Below are positions 44,617-59,851 of a DNA stretch of 64,000 nt, in pieces. Each line of letters starts with the position of its first letter. Position 1 is the stretch's first letter. The translations under genes and the position numbers were made by a program. The stretch comes from Trileptium ribeirensis. Lineage: Eukaryota; Nematoda; Enoplea; Enoplida; Thoracostomopsidae. The stretch lies in NCBI GenBank assembly GCA_030248225.1, contig JASANE010016064.1, positions 1 to 64,000 of the forward strand. The letters are read 5' to 3'. Below the pieces are notes generated by a model. That model was given only the letters and a program-made list of their open reading frames with translations. It was not told the DNA's origin and did no database searches.

Positions 44617-47600
44617 CATTACTCATCCATAACTGCTGCCGTATAAAAATATAATTTCTGCAATACCAAAAGAACACGGCTTTCGTATGCTCCGGCCTCA
44701 AAAACTACTGCAATGCTCAGCAAGAAAAAGATTAAACTACTAGTACCAGAAAGGGAACATTACATGTCATTTCTAGTTAACATTATTTTGCAATACACAT
44801 CGATATAAAAATACAGGATATGAATTTTAATGTTAGTAACTGACGCAGCGATAATTACACAATAACTACAAATTATTAGGACTAGTTTAGAAAAATCCCT
44901 AAACAAGAAGGATGATGCAATGTGAACTAACGCAGTAATAAAATTTCAGTAATTCTCAACGAAAATAGCAAGAAATACTGGAGTTCTAAATAAGTCGAGG
45001 GCGTTGTAATCGTTGTAATTCTTATAAATCATCATTTAACAATAAACGATTAGATATATTTTAGACAAGAAAAAGTGCACTACCAGAGTTTCTCAGATTA
45101 TGACACCAAGCCAAATGACATCATGTATGCCCGCGTTTGTGTTGTGTTTCCGGCCTAACCCAATCTCCAAACACGATGCTTGTGGTCTGGTACTGGCTAT
45201 CCCGCAGGCCTAGACTGTGGATAAAAGCACCCCAGAGAAACATTGAACATTGATAATATATATATACTACCAAGTTTTGCATGGCACACCGAAAACGATC
45301 CCACCATTGAATATGGTTTTTCAAAAACGTAACGTTGCGTGATCTTCGTTTTCCATACAAAATATAGTTATTTTAGTTTATTTGATTTTTTATTGTAGTT
45401 TATTTTAGTTATATAGTTACAAATGTAGTTATTTTGGCCATTTTCCGTACAAAATATGACTAGCACTTGCTTGAGCCAAGTCATTTAGGTTCTGCTGCCG
45501 TCCGATCCATCTAAGTATTGCTCCTAAGCTGGTAAGCCAGGGTTGCTAGCATACTCGCTTCACAAAAAAAACATCAAAAATTTAAATATACTCATAACGT
45601 TGCTTCCGTGATCCAAACTTCGGAATAGCTCCCGAATTGTTGCAAACCATCCATGGAATAGCTCCCGAATTGTTGCAAACCATCCATGTCTACGCGGACA
45701 ACTAAAACACAGCTGCCTGATGGATCCGTGTGTAAAGGAAAAAATAATTATATCTTCTCATCACAAAGCTTGTCCCCGATCAAAACTTTTGAACGCATGA
45801 ATTATGCTATTATTATATGCCATCTAACAGCCTGCTGTTTGAGTTAATAACATGACAAAATCTTCATTTTAAAGATAAAATGAATCTTACTATAGGTTAA
45901 AACTCGTAGGTCCAAACACAGTGTTTATCTTGACATCACCAAATGCCAAAGGAATTGTGTTTCGAGCCTTTCTACAAATTTTTTCTCGCACACTCTCTGC
46001 TATAACATCGATTAAATCAGATGATTCTTCCGCATAAATGTCATCAACCATCGCTTGTATTCACAGACTGTTCCAATTCATAGCAGATACATATTATACA
46101 CCTATAATATATATATAACAACTGCGATAAGGCTAATCAATACCTATATACATTTAAACACCAATTTATCAGCACAATGTTAAATTTGACTAATGAATCA
46201 AATGTGTTTGCAAATAATATATTTGTTGAATTTTGTTAAACATTTTTAAACTAATGCTCGGCAAAAATTCTGATATGAAATTTAAAAAATTGGATATAAA
46301 ATTTTTTTTCAATTTTTCGTCTTCGTTTCCTAATATACGACAGGGTAAACTGGTTAAACTCTGCCATTTTTTGGTAATTCGGGGTTGGCAACTGTTTCCT
46401 GACCAAGATTTAAAAACACTCCACTGATTGTTTAAATGCCGACCAGTGGCAAGATCTTCAGCGATGATGACCAGATTCCTGATATTTGTGACACCATTTT
46501 CACTGCAACTGTGCTTTACGACAAAAAGAATGGATAATTCTCGAAGATGAACAAAGTTACTGACTACCCAACCAATTAATTAAATGGCATTTTCCACTTC
46601 ATAACATGCTGCTGATGCAATAATATATTTTCCGTTAACCGCTCGATGCTGTACGAAAATTTAAAATCTCAAACCTTCAAACTTGACGAAATTTCGCACA
46701 CTGGACGAAGGTGGATTTAAAGACATAATATTAAGCTGTAAGAATCAAAATTTATACCACGCATTTTATTGCATTATAATGTTTAAGCGATTAAGGACAA
46801 CACAACTAGTATACCTGAAGGCAAAATATATATGTCAGTCCTAATACAAAAGAAACAAGACTTCACGACAGATAAAGACCATGGTTCATATTGCAAACGA
46901 ATAAATGCAAATAGTATTTACTGAATATATTGATGACGTAAAGATTAATCAAGGAATAATATGTATCGGTCGATATTGTCCATAATCGACCTTCAAATAC
47001 GTTACCGCCTGTTATCATCCGAATAATCGGTGCACATTTCTGCGGTAATCAATGTCATCTCAATACTTACGCTGTAGGTTGACGTTATCTACCTTATTGA
47101 TAGTTTGCTTGATTCTCATATTATGCATAAAACCTTTCTAGCATCCTAGATTTTATTCCAACTTACTTGAGAATTGCACGGTTGCTGTATGTAATTAATT
47201 TAAGTCCACCTTGCTATATACTATTTGTATACGAAACAATTTCTCGTATTATGTTATATGCAGCTATCAACACTATTCGTTGTATTATGTGGAATTTTAA
47301 AATTAGTAATCTTTGCCTGCTGAACCTGATAGATTTTAAGCATAACTTATAAGAACAATATAACTACCGAAATGAACCTGAACAAAGAATTTTGATTACG
47401 CAAAACAGTTTGATTTTCCAGGCAAACAGAGTCATACAAAACCTTCGACATGCGAAACTGAAACTAGTGTGATTACACTTTATTACGATTTTGAAAAGTG
47501 TTTAAAGATTAAAAATAATTTTGTGCGGAAAACTGTATAATTTAATCTGTTTTACGCATTGTTAGATTATTTTCAGTTTTGAGCGAAATGAAAGGGCACT

Positions 47601-47985
47601 ATTACTAGCTAAATCCGCTACTGATTGTTTTGAGTTTGGTTCAAATATTAATTAGTAATTACATTTCAGAAGCATAACTAAATAACTGGGTAAGCACAAA
47701 CAGGGGCAGCAAAGACTGAAATATTACGCCGTATGTTAGTTATACTAACCTAATACCGTATGTGTAAATTTTAGGAAACATGCGGAAACCGTTACAAAAG
47801 CCAAGCCAGCTACATAAATTATCTAGCTTTATCGGTACAGATGCATAATCCTGTCACTTTGAGATGATGATAAGAGCGTTCGATAGAATTGTTGGTCACT
47901 GTCAAAGATCACAATCATAAAGGCACCACACAGCCGTGGTGCCAGCTAAATAACTAAGGTCAAATTTATGAGCCATAAACACATT
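44617..47985. other. Non-coding stretch
   Basis: About 3.4 kb of AT-rich sequence. A 33-bp tandem duplication (GGAATAGCTCCCGAATTGTT..., at 45622 and 45655) is the only structure noted. Confidence 0.4.
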
Positions 47986-47989
47986 CTGA

Positions 47990-49800
47990 GTATTTTACAA
48001 CGCTATAAGCTTGGTTAACATAAACCAACTCAAGCACAAGGAGTTCGCCGGCAATTAAGTATTATACATTGGAGTAAAGCACCGTATCTGTGACACGGTC
48101 AGAAACTGCGTTCTTGGCAATAAATAGCATTTATTGAAACTGTACGGTTGAGTCGCCCAATTTGTATCATCTGCTGTATTCTGTTCAGAAAAATACCTTC
48201 TATATTCGGTTATTTTTTTCAGAACCAGATAATCCACTAATTTCTAGTTTCCTTCGGAATAACATGTAGAGACGATAGCAACGCACAGATTGTCATAAAT
48301 TGTCTAGTCTACACTCCATGCGTCGTAATCACATTTAGTGTGACGGAGTTTACCCTTGACTGTTTAATGGACGGCATCTTTTGCGCTGGCGGACCAAACC
48401 ACCGACAAACGGTCTTCAAGGCCCCAAATATCAGCATATTACATTAAGTATAATGTAAAAATTTATTTTCAACACATTTTAAAACCACAATACCGTCAGT
48501 TTCAGTTCTTCCTTGATTTATTTTACTGTATATAAATTTGGAAGACCGGGTTCTGGTTCAAATGGACTATTCCCGTTGCTAGTTCTGGTTATTTCCTGGC
48601 ATATATATACGAAATGGAACGGTTTATCCCGCCATTTCTTCAGATTTAATTTTGCAGACAACGATTGAGCAGCGTTCTACTTTAGGAGCAATGCTGATGC
48701 TTTGGTTGAAAAGGTTACTTTTACTTGGCAACAGGCGTTGCTGCAAGCTTCGTTTCGGACAATTTAGCTGTCCTGATGTCAGGAATTAATGTTCCAGCAA
48801 GCGGTATTCTGGTTCTGGTAAAACATACTTTAAACCGGAATTCTGAACAAAAATTTGTTTGAAATTTCACAATTATTCCTCGAGTTTTGACCACTGCAAA
48901 GTAGGAGGGCGGAGGGTTCGGTATTTACGTCTGCCCCCCCCCGGCAAAAATTTAGGTATTTAGGCTTTAATTTTCGAGGTTTGGAATAGCCAATGGTACA
49001 GAAGTTGTTATACCTGCACTGGTCAATATTTATAACCAGAAAAACTACAATTTAACCACACAAATTTCCATGTAAAATGAAGGAAGGATCTATCCGTTAG
49101 GATTTATATTAGCCTCGTACTAATCAAACAACGCCAGGTGAATACTTGTTGCATTGGTTTACTTAATACAATGTTAGATAAAAAATTGGTTCTTATCTAT
49201 TAATTTGACAATATGTACATCTAAAAATGAATGGAATTAGAAATGAGTTGACAAAATATTTTAACGCTAGCTGCTCCGACTTAGACAAAGTTGTCGAATT
49301 TTGCTACACCCTTTAATTCATAAATGTAAACTGGCTCCTCCAAACTATCAAAATTTTATACTTGGGGCATTACCTGGAAGGCCCCACAGTTCGGAATTGT
49401 AGGAACTGAAAATATCTGCGGGCGTTTCGCCCGTTTATCTGGGTGTCTCCCAGAAGAACTAAAGGACGATAAAGTGCTGTAACTGTCGGAAAGCGCCAAA
49501 ATGTCTAATTTGGCAACTGATTGTAATTGAGTTTCCATAAAAAGGAGAAATCTTAGTGGATTTTATCACCACCGGAGAAAATTTTGGGTTGTTTAGCCAA
49601 AATTGAAAATATTCGTATATTTTTGCCCATCAGCAAAAAATATGATTAGTTTTAGTGGGGCAGGTATGTACCTGGGGAACCGACGGGACATGAACTGGTG
49701 CAGGCCAAAATTCACCTGTGGGGCATAAACTCGAGGAACCTGGGAGACGTCAAAATACCTGGGCGCGCTCTCCTGCACACCTACTTAAAGAAGCCAGCTA
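47990..49800 (-). repeat. Composite repeat, copy 1 (with truncated hAT-type MITE at 47990-48599)
   Basis: It matches 54775-56250 in the same orientation over most of its length, with many substitutions and indels. Shared landmarks are ATTATACATTGGAG, CAGTCAGAAACTGCGTTCTT-type, TTTATTGAAACTG, CAAACAACGCCAGGTG, GCTGCTCCGACTT and CTATCAAAATTTTATACTTG. The first 600 bp correspond to the inner part and one terminus of the hAT-type MITE (ending TTATTTCCTG at 48599); its other end is missing. The rest is a different repeat. No coding content is credible. Confidence 0.7.
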
Positions 49801-51104
49801 CACCATGCGAAACATTGCTGTTCGATGCATGTTTTCGCGCAAAAGCCTACAAAATACATGCCCTGACTTTATTATTGCGTTACGAATTGCACATTTAGGG
49901 ATATAGTACTACCACAGCATATTAATATCACACTGTGCATAAATTAGCTTAAGCTATGTGTTTATACGCAATCAATATTCAAAACACATAGGATAAACTT
50001 ATTTGATATCAATAACGCTCGGGCTACGCAAAATAGTAATTCTAAATATGGCGATTCGTTCCAGCTACCGCGTTAGCTTCGAACCAGAATAACCGATACA
50101 ACACCTGAAAGAAATAGGGTACACACAAGTTTATACACATCTGGACCGCGCAACCCGTAAAAGCGCATTCGTAATGAAAAATTCGCCACAAAAGTTTCCC
50201 TAAAACCCGAAAATCGGTAAAATATGACAGGCAGCGTATAAATTCCTATATATAGCATCATTATATTTCCAAATGATTTTAGCTGCTTCAATTTTAAAAA
50301 TGACATGAAATTTTTATTAGTGTCATAACTACTGCGGATTGTTTAACTAAATATTACTGTAATAGTTGTGAAGTTTTGTTTGGAATTCGCAAATAAATGC
50401 TGAGAGGTTATCATCATTGAGGCGCCTTACAACAGCAGGACCAGGTGAATCAGGTGTACATATGTTATTGAGTAACTGCAAATTAAAAGGAATTTAATTT
50501 TTTAATTGAAATTAAAAGGAACCGCAAAGTAGACTTATCAATCTGTTGTAAAATAATGAACTAAAATTGTACTACAAAATGACCGTCGCTTTGCTTTTAA
50601 TGTTCGACTGTGAGATTATTGTCTTCTATGAGATATTAAACTGGCGCAGGTTGGCTAAAAATTTTAACGATCACTTGAGTTTACGATCAACATAATATGA
50701 CTACGGTATTCAAAGTGAGAAAAATACACGGAAAATAACTTCAGTACATGCTGATTTACAATATTACAAACAACGTTGTGGTGCTTGATGCAATTTAGGT
50801 TAGATAAGCTCGCACAAACAATAAATACGGGTTTCCAATATTTTAAAAAGAAGCTGACATTCAAAATTGATAACATGGATTCAAGTTCCAATTTCGTTAA
50901 AATTTAATTTTGATTGTAAATAGATTATGTATTTTTCCAATAACATCTTCCTATAACTAGTATCTGGCAAGCGAGGGTGAAACGGAACGACTGTGGTTTC
51001 ATTTTTAAGTTAACATTTTGTCTGATCACCAGTACTAGGCTGTATTTGATGTTCATACCGCCCTAAAACTTCTTTAACCCTGAACCCATTGAAAATCCTA
51101 ATAC
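49801..51104. other. Non-coding stretch, nothing recognised
   Basis: No recognised gene or repeat. Confidence 0.4.
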
Positions 51105-51112
51105 CTTCTCAG

Positions 51113-52089
51113 CAGGGAAAAACCGGAACCGGAACCATCCTTTTAAACCGGATCCGGAACCTGGTCTTCGGAACTTTATATAGTAAAACAGATGAAGAAC
51201 GAAATGAAGAAACTGTGGATTTAAAATGTATTAAAAACAAATTTTACATTAACTGTAATGTATATATTGCGATAACATTATTGCCTCTCTTGGACTTTGA
51301 AGAGGCTGAGGAAACTAAAATAATTTATGGATTAAGATGATGGTTTTTTGTACTCCCATGCCTGCAGCTGTACAGGCTTGCGTAAACTGCGTCAGACTGA
51401 ATCTTCTTGTAACACATGGAGACGTAGACTAATCAATTTCCTTCTGTCTCCAACGGCCTCCCTTTACTAAACCTATGTTCGTTACAACTTGAAATTATAT
51501 TGATTTATTATTGAAATTACCAGTGCCCTTCAGTGAGATAATGATCATGATTTTCTGATCAGAATGCTATGCTCGCATAGTTTCAACGCATATAGTTCGC
51601 TCCTAAAACGCAGTTTCTGGCTACTTTACAGATATATTAGTTTACTCCAATGTAGACTGACTGGCTAGTGCTTACCGTAATTTGAAATTAGCCAACTTTA
51701 CAACTAAGTACTCCAATAGCCCATGCTCTATTATGTATATCAAGTTGGACCGGTTCAGTTCTAACATATACCGCAGATTTGAGAAAGGGTAAGCTGCTAC
51801 AAGCATCGAGCTAGCTTTGTGTTATTAACAAACTGCTGCCGGGTCAACATGAAAAATTGTAAATGAAACTGTGTCCTACTTACGTTTCACAAGGTAATTT
51901 GTTGAGTTAGCCATTTCGGTCCCAAGGTAATTTGTTTTTCTGTGTTGGAACTTGAGCATTGTGTTTATCTATAACGTATGATTGGACCACTGATGAAACA
52001 AAAGCATGGCCAATTTTAAACCGAAATTCCGGTATGGTTTTTGCCTTTTACCAGTTTTTCACCGAAACCGGAATTCCGGTTACTCCCTG
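51113..52089 (+). mobile_element. hAT-type MITE, copy C (977 bp)
   Basis: It starts CAGGGAAAAACCGGAACCGG and ends CCGGAATTCCGGTTACTCCCTG. The 8-bp flanks CTTCTCAG (51105-51112) and CTTCACAG (52090-52097) match at 7 of 8 positions. It has the same orientation as copy A with several internal deletions. No transposase. Confidence 0.82.
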
Positions 52090-52097
52090 CTTCACAG

Positions 52098-52749
52098 CTC
52101 TAAACCCATTGGAAACAACTGACAACGCATCCAGCATTTGTGCTGGTCTCACGATAACCAAACCATAATATTCAACATACCAAAAAACATTACATACACT
52201 ATTATTTTGTATTATACTAAAAATCTATATATATATTAGTGCCACGTACCAAACCACTAAAGACCAATTATATTCTGGAAATGAAAACTTTTGAAAAGGC
52301 ATTAGTTTATTGTGCTGCACTCTAGGTAACCAAACTATCCTATTCAACCTACAGGATAACCCATATAACTTGACGATCCATACACAAATTGTAACCAAAC
52401 AACAGAAGACATTCAAAATTCTAAACACATTTTAAAAAGACCCTAAACACATTCAAAATCGGTAAAAAGGTAAAAAATATGCATACTGGACTCTAAATAA
52501 CTAAATCATTGTGTTCAGCTTTCAGAAATGTATGTAGACGATTCTTGATGCCCTGCACAACAATACAAAAGCATACAAATGAAAATCGGATTCCTCGACT
52601 ATAAAACCCTTGAAACCTCAAGAAAATGTTTATATAGTCAAGCTGGACTATAGATAGCAAAACCATCGTATTCAGCGTGCTTGATAACGTAATAGACACT
52701 TATTGTATGGTAATATCAAGCAATAACACGGCGAAATTTGAAAAATCGC
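52098..52749. other. Non-coding stretch, nothing recognised
   Basis: Open frames on the minus strand show no domain features. Confidence 0.4.
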
Positions 52750-53130
52750 ATTTTTGACAATGGGTCGACAAAACATATCCGGGCCTACATCGGCCCAGGG
52801 AGTGCGCCCACAGAAAGGTCGTGGTCAGCAAAGTTGTAGATCTCGACGAGCAGATTCTGAATGGCTGTCTCCATTGAAAGACTGTGCCGCGAAACAAGCA
52901 TATCTGCATAGCCAGATCTGGCAAAGAACTGTTAAAACCCTGTTTTTTGTCATTATGACCCGGAAGATGGGATCGGAGCTATCCACGTTCAACTAAAGAG
53001 CACATCGTCATCACTTTTGCTATCGAACAAAAACTTGTCCAAATCAGTCCATCCGAAAAGACACACAAAAATTTTTCGCGATAATTGTCCCTAGCGTCCT
53101 CACTGGAAACTCCGCTCGCTCCGTTTCAAT
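52750..53130 (-). repeat. Dispersed repeat, copy 2 (inverted relative to 455-900)
   Basis: Reading the minus strand from 53130, CTGAAACGGAGCGAGCGGAG, the GATGGAC / TTTTTGTTCGATAGCAAAAG landmarks, GCCAGATCTGGCTATGCAG and CGAGATCTACAACTTTGCTG follow in roughly the order seen at 455-900. It begins only a few bases beyond the stop codon of the MOSPD-like gene and therefore probably forms its 3' UTR. Confidence 0.6.
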
Positions 53131-53137
53131 AACACAA

Positions 53138-54166
<1,029 letters not shown>

Positions 54167-55391
54167 AAGGGGGTACCGGGGTTCCGTTTCCGGCGAAAAT
54201 CCTGTTCCAGTTCTACCAAAAGGAATATCTATGCCGGAACTAGAATTCCTGTAAAAAAATTTTTTTCAAATATTCTAAATTTCTTGCTGAAAATATGCTC
54301 CAAACATCCTTTATATATTCACAGTAATCAAGTTTCAATGCAACCAAACAAAAATATTAACTTAGAAAATTGTCCAGAAAATCGCAAGAAGGCCAAATAC
54401 AGTCACGGCCAGAATTCAGCGCAAAATAATCTATCGAAATTTCGACCTTTAGATTTTAGCGCAACCAAATAAATTTCACAGTTATAAAATTTCGATTGTT
54501 TTAATTAAACGAGATTTCGGTCGATTGCGATTGCACTTATTTTTGAACGCGACTGTAATTTCTGTAGGAATTGACCCTGTACGAATTATTCATCTTCATA
54601 TTACGTTTTCAAAACACAGAGCCGGATGCTTGTACCAGCTGCTTTACCCGTTATGAGGGATCGACGCTGTATATTTGAATTTACAACAGTCCAACATTAC
54701 ATGAATAGCAGGGCATGGTTTGTGTACATGTACTTAGGCCGGAACTTTTAAACCTGAACATTGCGCAACAACATAAACACATTCAGAGTAACATAAATTG
54801 ACAATAGCACCAGTAAGTGCGCTTTTAAATTATTATACATTGGAGCAAAGCACTGTATCTGCAATACAGTCAGAAACTGCGTTCTTAGTCATAAACAGCA
54901 TTTATTGAAACTGCATGGTTTAGTATCCCAGTTTGTCTTATTTATAGCATTCTGTTCACAAAAATATACCACACATACCTTCTATGTTCGGTTATTTTTT
55001 TCAGAACAGGATAAACCAATAATTTCAAACTTCATATTAATAAAGTGTAACAAAACACAGACGTTAGCAGACATAAATTGTTGCAAGCAAATTTAGTGTG
55101 ACGCAGTTTACCCTTGGAAGGCATCTTCTAACCTGGCGTACCAAAGCATAAACAAACGGCATCTCAATGCATAAATAAAGATTAGCTTACCCAGATTTTG
55201 CATGGTCCAAGTGAGATAAAATAATGTCGTCACAATACATTAGGTATACATAACGTAAAAATTTATTTTTCACACATTTTAAACCACACTACCTTCCTTT
55301 GTTTTACAGTATACAAATTTCGAGGACCTGGTGCAGTTTCCGGCTTAAATGGACAGTTCTCGTTCGTAGGTCTGGTTTCAGTTATTCTTTA
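54167..55391 (-). mobile_element. hAT-type MITE, copy D, in the MOSPD-like intron
   Basis: Degraded ends AAGGGGGTACCGGGGTTCCG (normally CAGGGAGTAACCGGAATTCC) and TTATTCTTTA (normally TTATTCCCTG). The interior matches copy B in order. The putative 8-bp flanks GACTTTGT and CAATATGT agree at only 5 of 8 positions, so it is the oldest copy here. Its distal part is shared with the composite repeat at 47990-48599. Confidence 0.7.
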
Positions 55392-56250
55392 CAATATGTG
55401 TACGAAATCGAACGGGTTTGCAGCCACTTCCTCAGATTTGAATCTGCAGACGACGATTGAGTCGTGTTCTGGTTTTAGTTGTGGCATAGGTAAAGCATAC
55501 TGGAGCCGGAAATCTAGATAAAAATTTTGTTTGAAATTTCGCAATTTTTTGCTCAGGTACAAATATTTTTATATCTGAACTGATAAATTTTTTCATAGCC
55601 AGAAAAACTACAATTTGATTAAACAAATTTTCATGTAAAATGTAGAAAGGGTTAGCTTAACCTCGCACTAACCAAACAACGCCAGGTGGAACTTTTTTGT
55701 AGTTTTTCAATTAATACAATGTTAAGATGAAAAAAAACGATCGTATCTATATTACTTTGATCACTGTACATGTAAAAATGCAAGGAACAATTGGTTTGAT
55801 AAAATATTTTTGGGCTAACTGCTCCGACTTGGAGAAAGTTATCGAATGTTGCTGCGCCCTTCAATATATAGCTATATATTGACCTCTCCAAGCTATCAAA
55901 ATTTTATACTTGTTGGCATGACCTACGAGGTCCACCAGTTCGGAACTGGAAGAACCGAAAACACCTGATGCGTCGCCACCAGTTCATCTGGGGACCTCCA
56001 TGTTGAACTGGGACACATAAAGCATTGTAGCAACTGACTGTAATTGTGTTTCTCAAAAAAGAAAATTTTAATTTTTTTAACCCGGCAAGAGGAAATGAAA
56101 TATGCATATATTTAAACCCACTGGACAAAGATTTGGTAATTTTTAGTGACACAGGAAAGCACCTCGGGGCATGTACGGGGAACGACAAAATTAATTTGGC
56201 GGAAACTGGAGAGGCCGACATACCTGGGGGCCCCATCCCACGTAGTTGAT
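54775..56250 (-). repeat. Composite repeat, copy 2, in the MOSPD-like intron
   Basis: Second copy of the unit at 47990-49800, in the same orientation. Both copies contain the same junction between the hAT-type MITE terminus and the following sequence (TACGAAATCGAACGG versus TACGAAATGGAACGG). The MITE was therefore already inside the larger repeat before the two copies separated. It ends near GAAGCCAG, about 190 bp before the exon at 56439. Confidence 0.7.
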
Positions 56251-56438
56251 GAAGCCAGATATACACCCATATAACAATCATAATAGATCAGCAATCTATG
56301 CGAACTAAACAACAAATAAATCAACAAGATTAGAGTACAACCAGTGCCAAAAGTTAAAAAAGAATTGCAGGTTCTTGTAAATCGACCTCTGTATTGATAA
56401 ACAAAAATAAAACGTACAAGAAAAGTTTGGTGATGTAC

Positions 56439-56598
56439 CACGTGTTGGGCCTCCAGAGCGCTCTGCGACGCCAGGATATAGTCCAAGCTCCGACGAATTA
56501 CGCCTCCTACCACGCAAACGTACACCACTTGAAGACGACCACAAACCAGAATCCTCAGATGCCACTAATACGGAGGTGATTTCTCGCTGTCCTATTAC
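56439..56598 (-). CDS. MOSPD1: MOSPD1/3-like protein, penultimate coding exon (end of MSP domain and linker)
   Basis: A 160-bp minus-strand exon between TTTGCCGTAG| and CACGTG|GTACATC, phase 0 in and phase 1 out. The outgoing phase matches the last exon and forms a Val codon across the junction. It starts VIGQREITSVLVASED, which aligns with the last strand of the MSP domain of MOSPD1 (recalled as ALGRKEVVATLLPS). It then runs into a polar linker (SGVRLRGRRRNSSELG, GVAERSGGPTR). The upstream exons with the core of the MSP domain were not found; they lie at higher coordinates or beyond 64000. Confidence 0.78.
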
Positions 56599-57920
56599 CT
56601 ACGGCAAAAAACATCAAAGGCTGTGATATACAAGAAAATAATCAAACAGAATACTTAAAATTGTAGAAAACTTGTAAATATTGGTAGTTTGACGGGAGCT
56701 ACTATACGCTACCAATCGATCAATTTAATGGTTATCTGGTTAGTTGTTATAAGGGCTGGTATAGTTAATAAATAGTAGTTACTGACAAGTTCGAAATTTA
56801 CAACGCTACTAGCAATCCTTCGGCTTAAAAGTGGGTATCAAGAACTGCATTTTTAGTTATATGCATGAGAGTTTGTCTCGTTTAGTACGTGAAAACCAGT
56901 GTGACAACAGGAGTAACCCAGACCCTGAACCGATGGGCGTATGTGGACAGCCGTATTCCCCGGGCTCTGGACAGTGGTGACAACGGCTTCGTCATAAAAA
57001 CGAAGGCGGCTAAGGGATCATCGTGAGTTTAACGGTGATTACACAGTCCCCGTACCGAAAGACCAACGTGCGTGGGGTCTGGCCTGCAAACATTCAAGTT
57101 CCTCGTACTGGCCGTCTAAACGAGAGGGTGACAGAGGTGTGTGGCTCTTACTCCAGTCCTTAAGTTAGTGGCTCAGTCGGATGACCGGCTGCGTTTTTCG
57201 TGTGGCAGGTTGCGCACTAATCGAAGGCGGGCAAAGCTGTCAGTAGCGAATGCTAATCAATACGCACAGATACGGTTGCTCGACTGTAGTTTCTATAGAT
57301 GATGCTTAATAACGTGTAACAGATACATACTGGATCGTTATGAGATAGGTTAATCCTGGCCACAGTCTAATGACCAACATTTACGAATTTGACTACGCAT
57401 ATTCTATCCAAAATCGAGCCCCAGTGACGATGTCTGCAGGAACACGAAGTCATCTGCTCACCCTCGTATGTATAGATGCACGGTTTTATTTTTCGCATTT
57501 TTTGCGTAATTTACGCGTTTTTGAGGACCCGTTTCGCATTTTTGATCAAGCTTTGCGTGATTTACGCCTTTTATTTCTAGGTCCGGAGGACAAACTTAGC
57601 AGCTGACATATGGGCCGGATATTTTCCCAAAATTATTCAACATGATTCCCAATGCACAACAGCATCTGCTACAATGACAATATGCATTAATAGCAGCATA
57701 AACAGTTTATGTCTTTCAAGGATCCGTATAACTAATGCGTTCTGGAAAGATAGAAACAGTTACATGCTGATATTAATGTATAATCTCATTCCAGCGATTT
57801 TTTAAATATTGTGATATGATAAAAATTAAGCTTTTTTGGTACACCGTTACGCATTTAAAAAAAACAGGTTTGCGTAATTTTCGCGATTCGGAAATTGAAA
57901 AACAACCTGTATAGATGTAA
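56599..57920. other. MOSPD-like intron or flank, nothing recognised
   Basis: A less AT-rich patch at 56930-57240 (CCGGGCTCTGGACAGTGGTG, GGGTCTGGCCTGC) resembles a repeat but was not identified. No further MSP-domain exon was recognised. Confidence 0.35.
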
Positions 57921-57924
57921 GCTC

Positions 57925-58113
57925 TCACTATATAAGTAATTGGACCAAACCGGAAATCACTATATGTATGCAGGTAATTGCAACATATCAGAAATCACTA
58001 TATATATGTAGGTAATTGGAATAAATCCGAAATCACTACATTATGTAGATAATCCGAACAAATCACAAATCACTATATATGTGTGTGTAATCGGAATAAA
58101 TCAGGAATCACTA
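57925..58113 (+). repeat. Short tandem repeat, ~48-bp unit, about 4-5 copies
   Basis: The unit (GAAATCACTATATATGTG, TAGGTAATTGGAATAAATCC) recurs near 57910, 57950, 57990, 58038 and 58075 with base changes and small indels. Confidence 0.75.
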
Positions 58114-59850
58114 GGCCCAATGATCTCGCTAGATAACTATGTATTTTGATACTTCGGTTTTGGCGCATTACCTTAACCTTGAATTGCTAACGAATATTAG
58201 GTTATGTTTACGCGATCGTATTAGCAGTGAAAGTCGAAGGATAAGACAACGCCTTCAATCCTTCCGTAAGTGTAGGAAGAATCCACTTGGAGTCCTTTAA
58301 TAGACAAGATAAAAATATGCTGCAAGCGACCCGCCGATCATAGACGCATTAATATTTATGAGTCTAGTAATTTTTGCAATTCTTTTCTTGGCCACGTGTG
58401 ATTTAGCCGTACTTTTTGGTAAGAATACACGCTGGCGTTCCGCCAAACTGAGCGCGAACGAAGGTCCCGGGTGAAACCCGATTAAACTCAAAAATTGGCA
58501 ATTTAGCATTTTCCCTGGATCCGGCTCGATCAAACACCTTTAAAATGTACAAATTTGGCCGTAAACTTAAAATATCAAAATGCCTAGAGTTGATAAAGTA
58601 CAGCTAATGTACACAACACGTTATAAATTTTAGTATAATTTTGAGGTAAGAAAAATCTGAAAAATTCAGTCCCACTCTCTGCCTACCGGGACCCCTAAGC
58701 TGCTTTGGAGAAATCTCGCACAGCCAATTATGAATATATTCTGGCTTACGACCACGGACATGAATTTGTACACTTTCTGAAAATACTTACGTTACAAATG
58801 AGCAGAAAATTAAGCTCAAATATTCAAAGGACAATTTTATAAGGACCGGAACTGCGGTATGGTTTCTTTGTCCTGAGAGCAGGTGACGGAGCCAACCTCC
58901 CTAGGGACCTCGAAGGTAGTACCGCTTAGGCTACGCGCAACCCGTCCGGCAAAATCAGAATACATCCTAAGCTCAGTAGTCTCCTGGGACCGAACCAAAT
59001 CCGAAATTTGAACCCATTAGGTCCGCCCTCGAGGTTACGATAGCCGGGATCGTATGGGCATTACGTTGTGGAAGTGCATAATGCCGCAGCGTTACGTCGA
59101 CCTGATACAAACGCAATCTTTGCTATTACAGTGTGTGAAACGAGTCTCCCTGGAGACAATTTAATGGACTTGGATAATAGCTGGGCATTGTACATCACAC
59201 TACGATTTACGCCATCCGTAGTGGTGCAGGTAAAATGTTGAGCCCTCCAGTTGCAGGGTAACTGGCTGACACAGATGATTATGGTAGAGTGCTAATGAAC
59301 GAGCCCGATTGGTACACAATGGCAGCTTATCCATCATTGCCAAATCAATTGTTGCTCTGACGGTCAGTTTTTAACGGGATACTCATCATCATATTTGAAG
59401 AAGACACCTACAGTCAAGCTCGGAAATAAACGCAAATTTTTGGGCAGTTCGCGTATAGCAATTGAACAACTGTTGATTTTTACGAACAGGTCGTATACGC
59501 AAATAATTCGGGAATATTTCATGAACAATTCGCGAAAACTATGCTTTTATTTCTGACCGTAACTGTATACGGCCTTCCTGTCGACTGGTGGACATTTTAG
59601 CTCCTGGTTAAGTGTAGGGGTTTGATTATGAGTTAGACAATATGATAGGGTCCTTTGACCTAAACTTGGGAAACTGGAAGAAACCAGGGAGCACCTTGTA
59701 GATGTTCTGTAAAACAGACCGCTTATGGATAGCTAATACCACAGTTGAGCATAATTTATCTCATACTGGCATATGGTTTCACTAAGGTTCGCATATCAAG
59801 CAATGCTTCGACTGCAGCTTTCAGGTAGTTCTTTAGTAATTTGTCGAAAG
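58114..59850. other. Non-coding stretch before the LINE relic
   Basis: No gene recognised. Part of 59000-59850 may be further decayed LINE sequence. Confidence 0.35.
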
Positions 59851-59851
59851 G

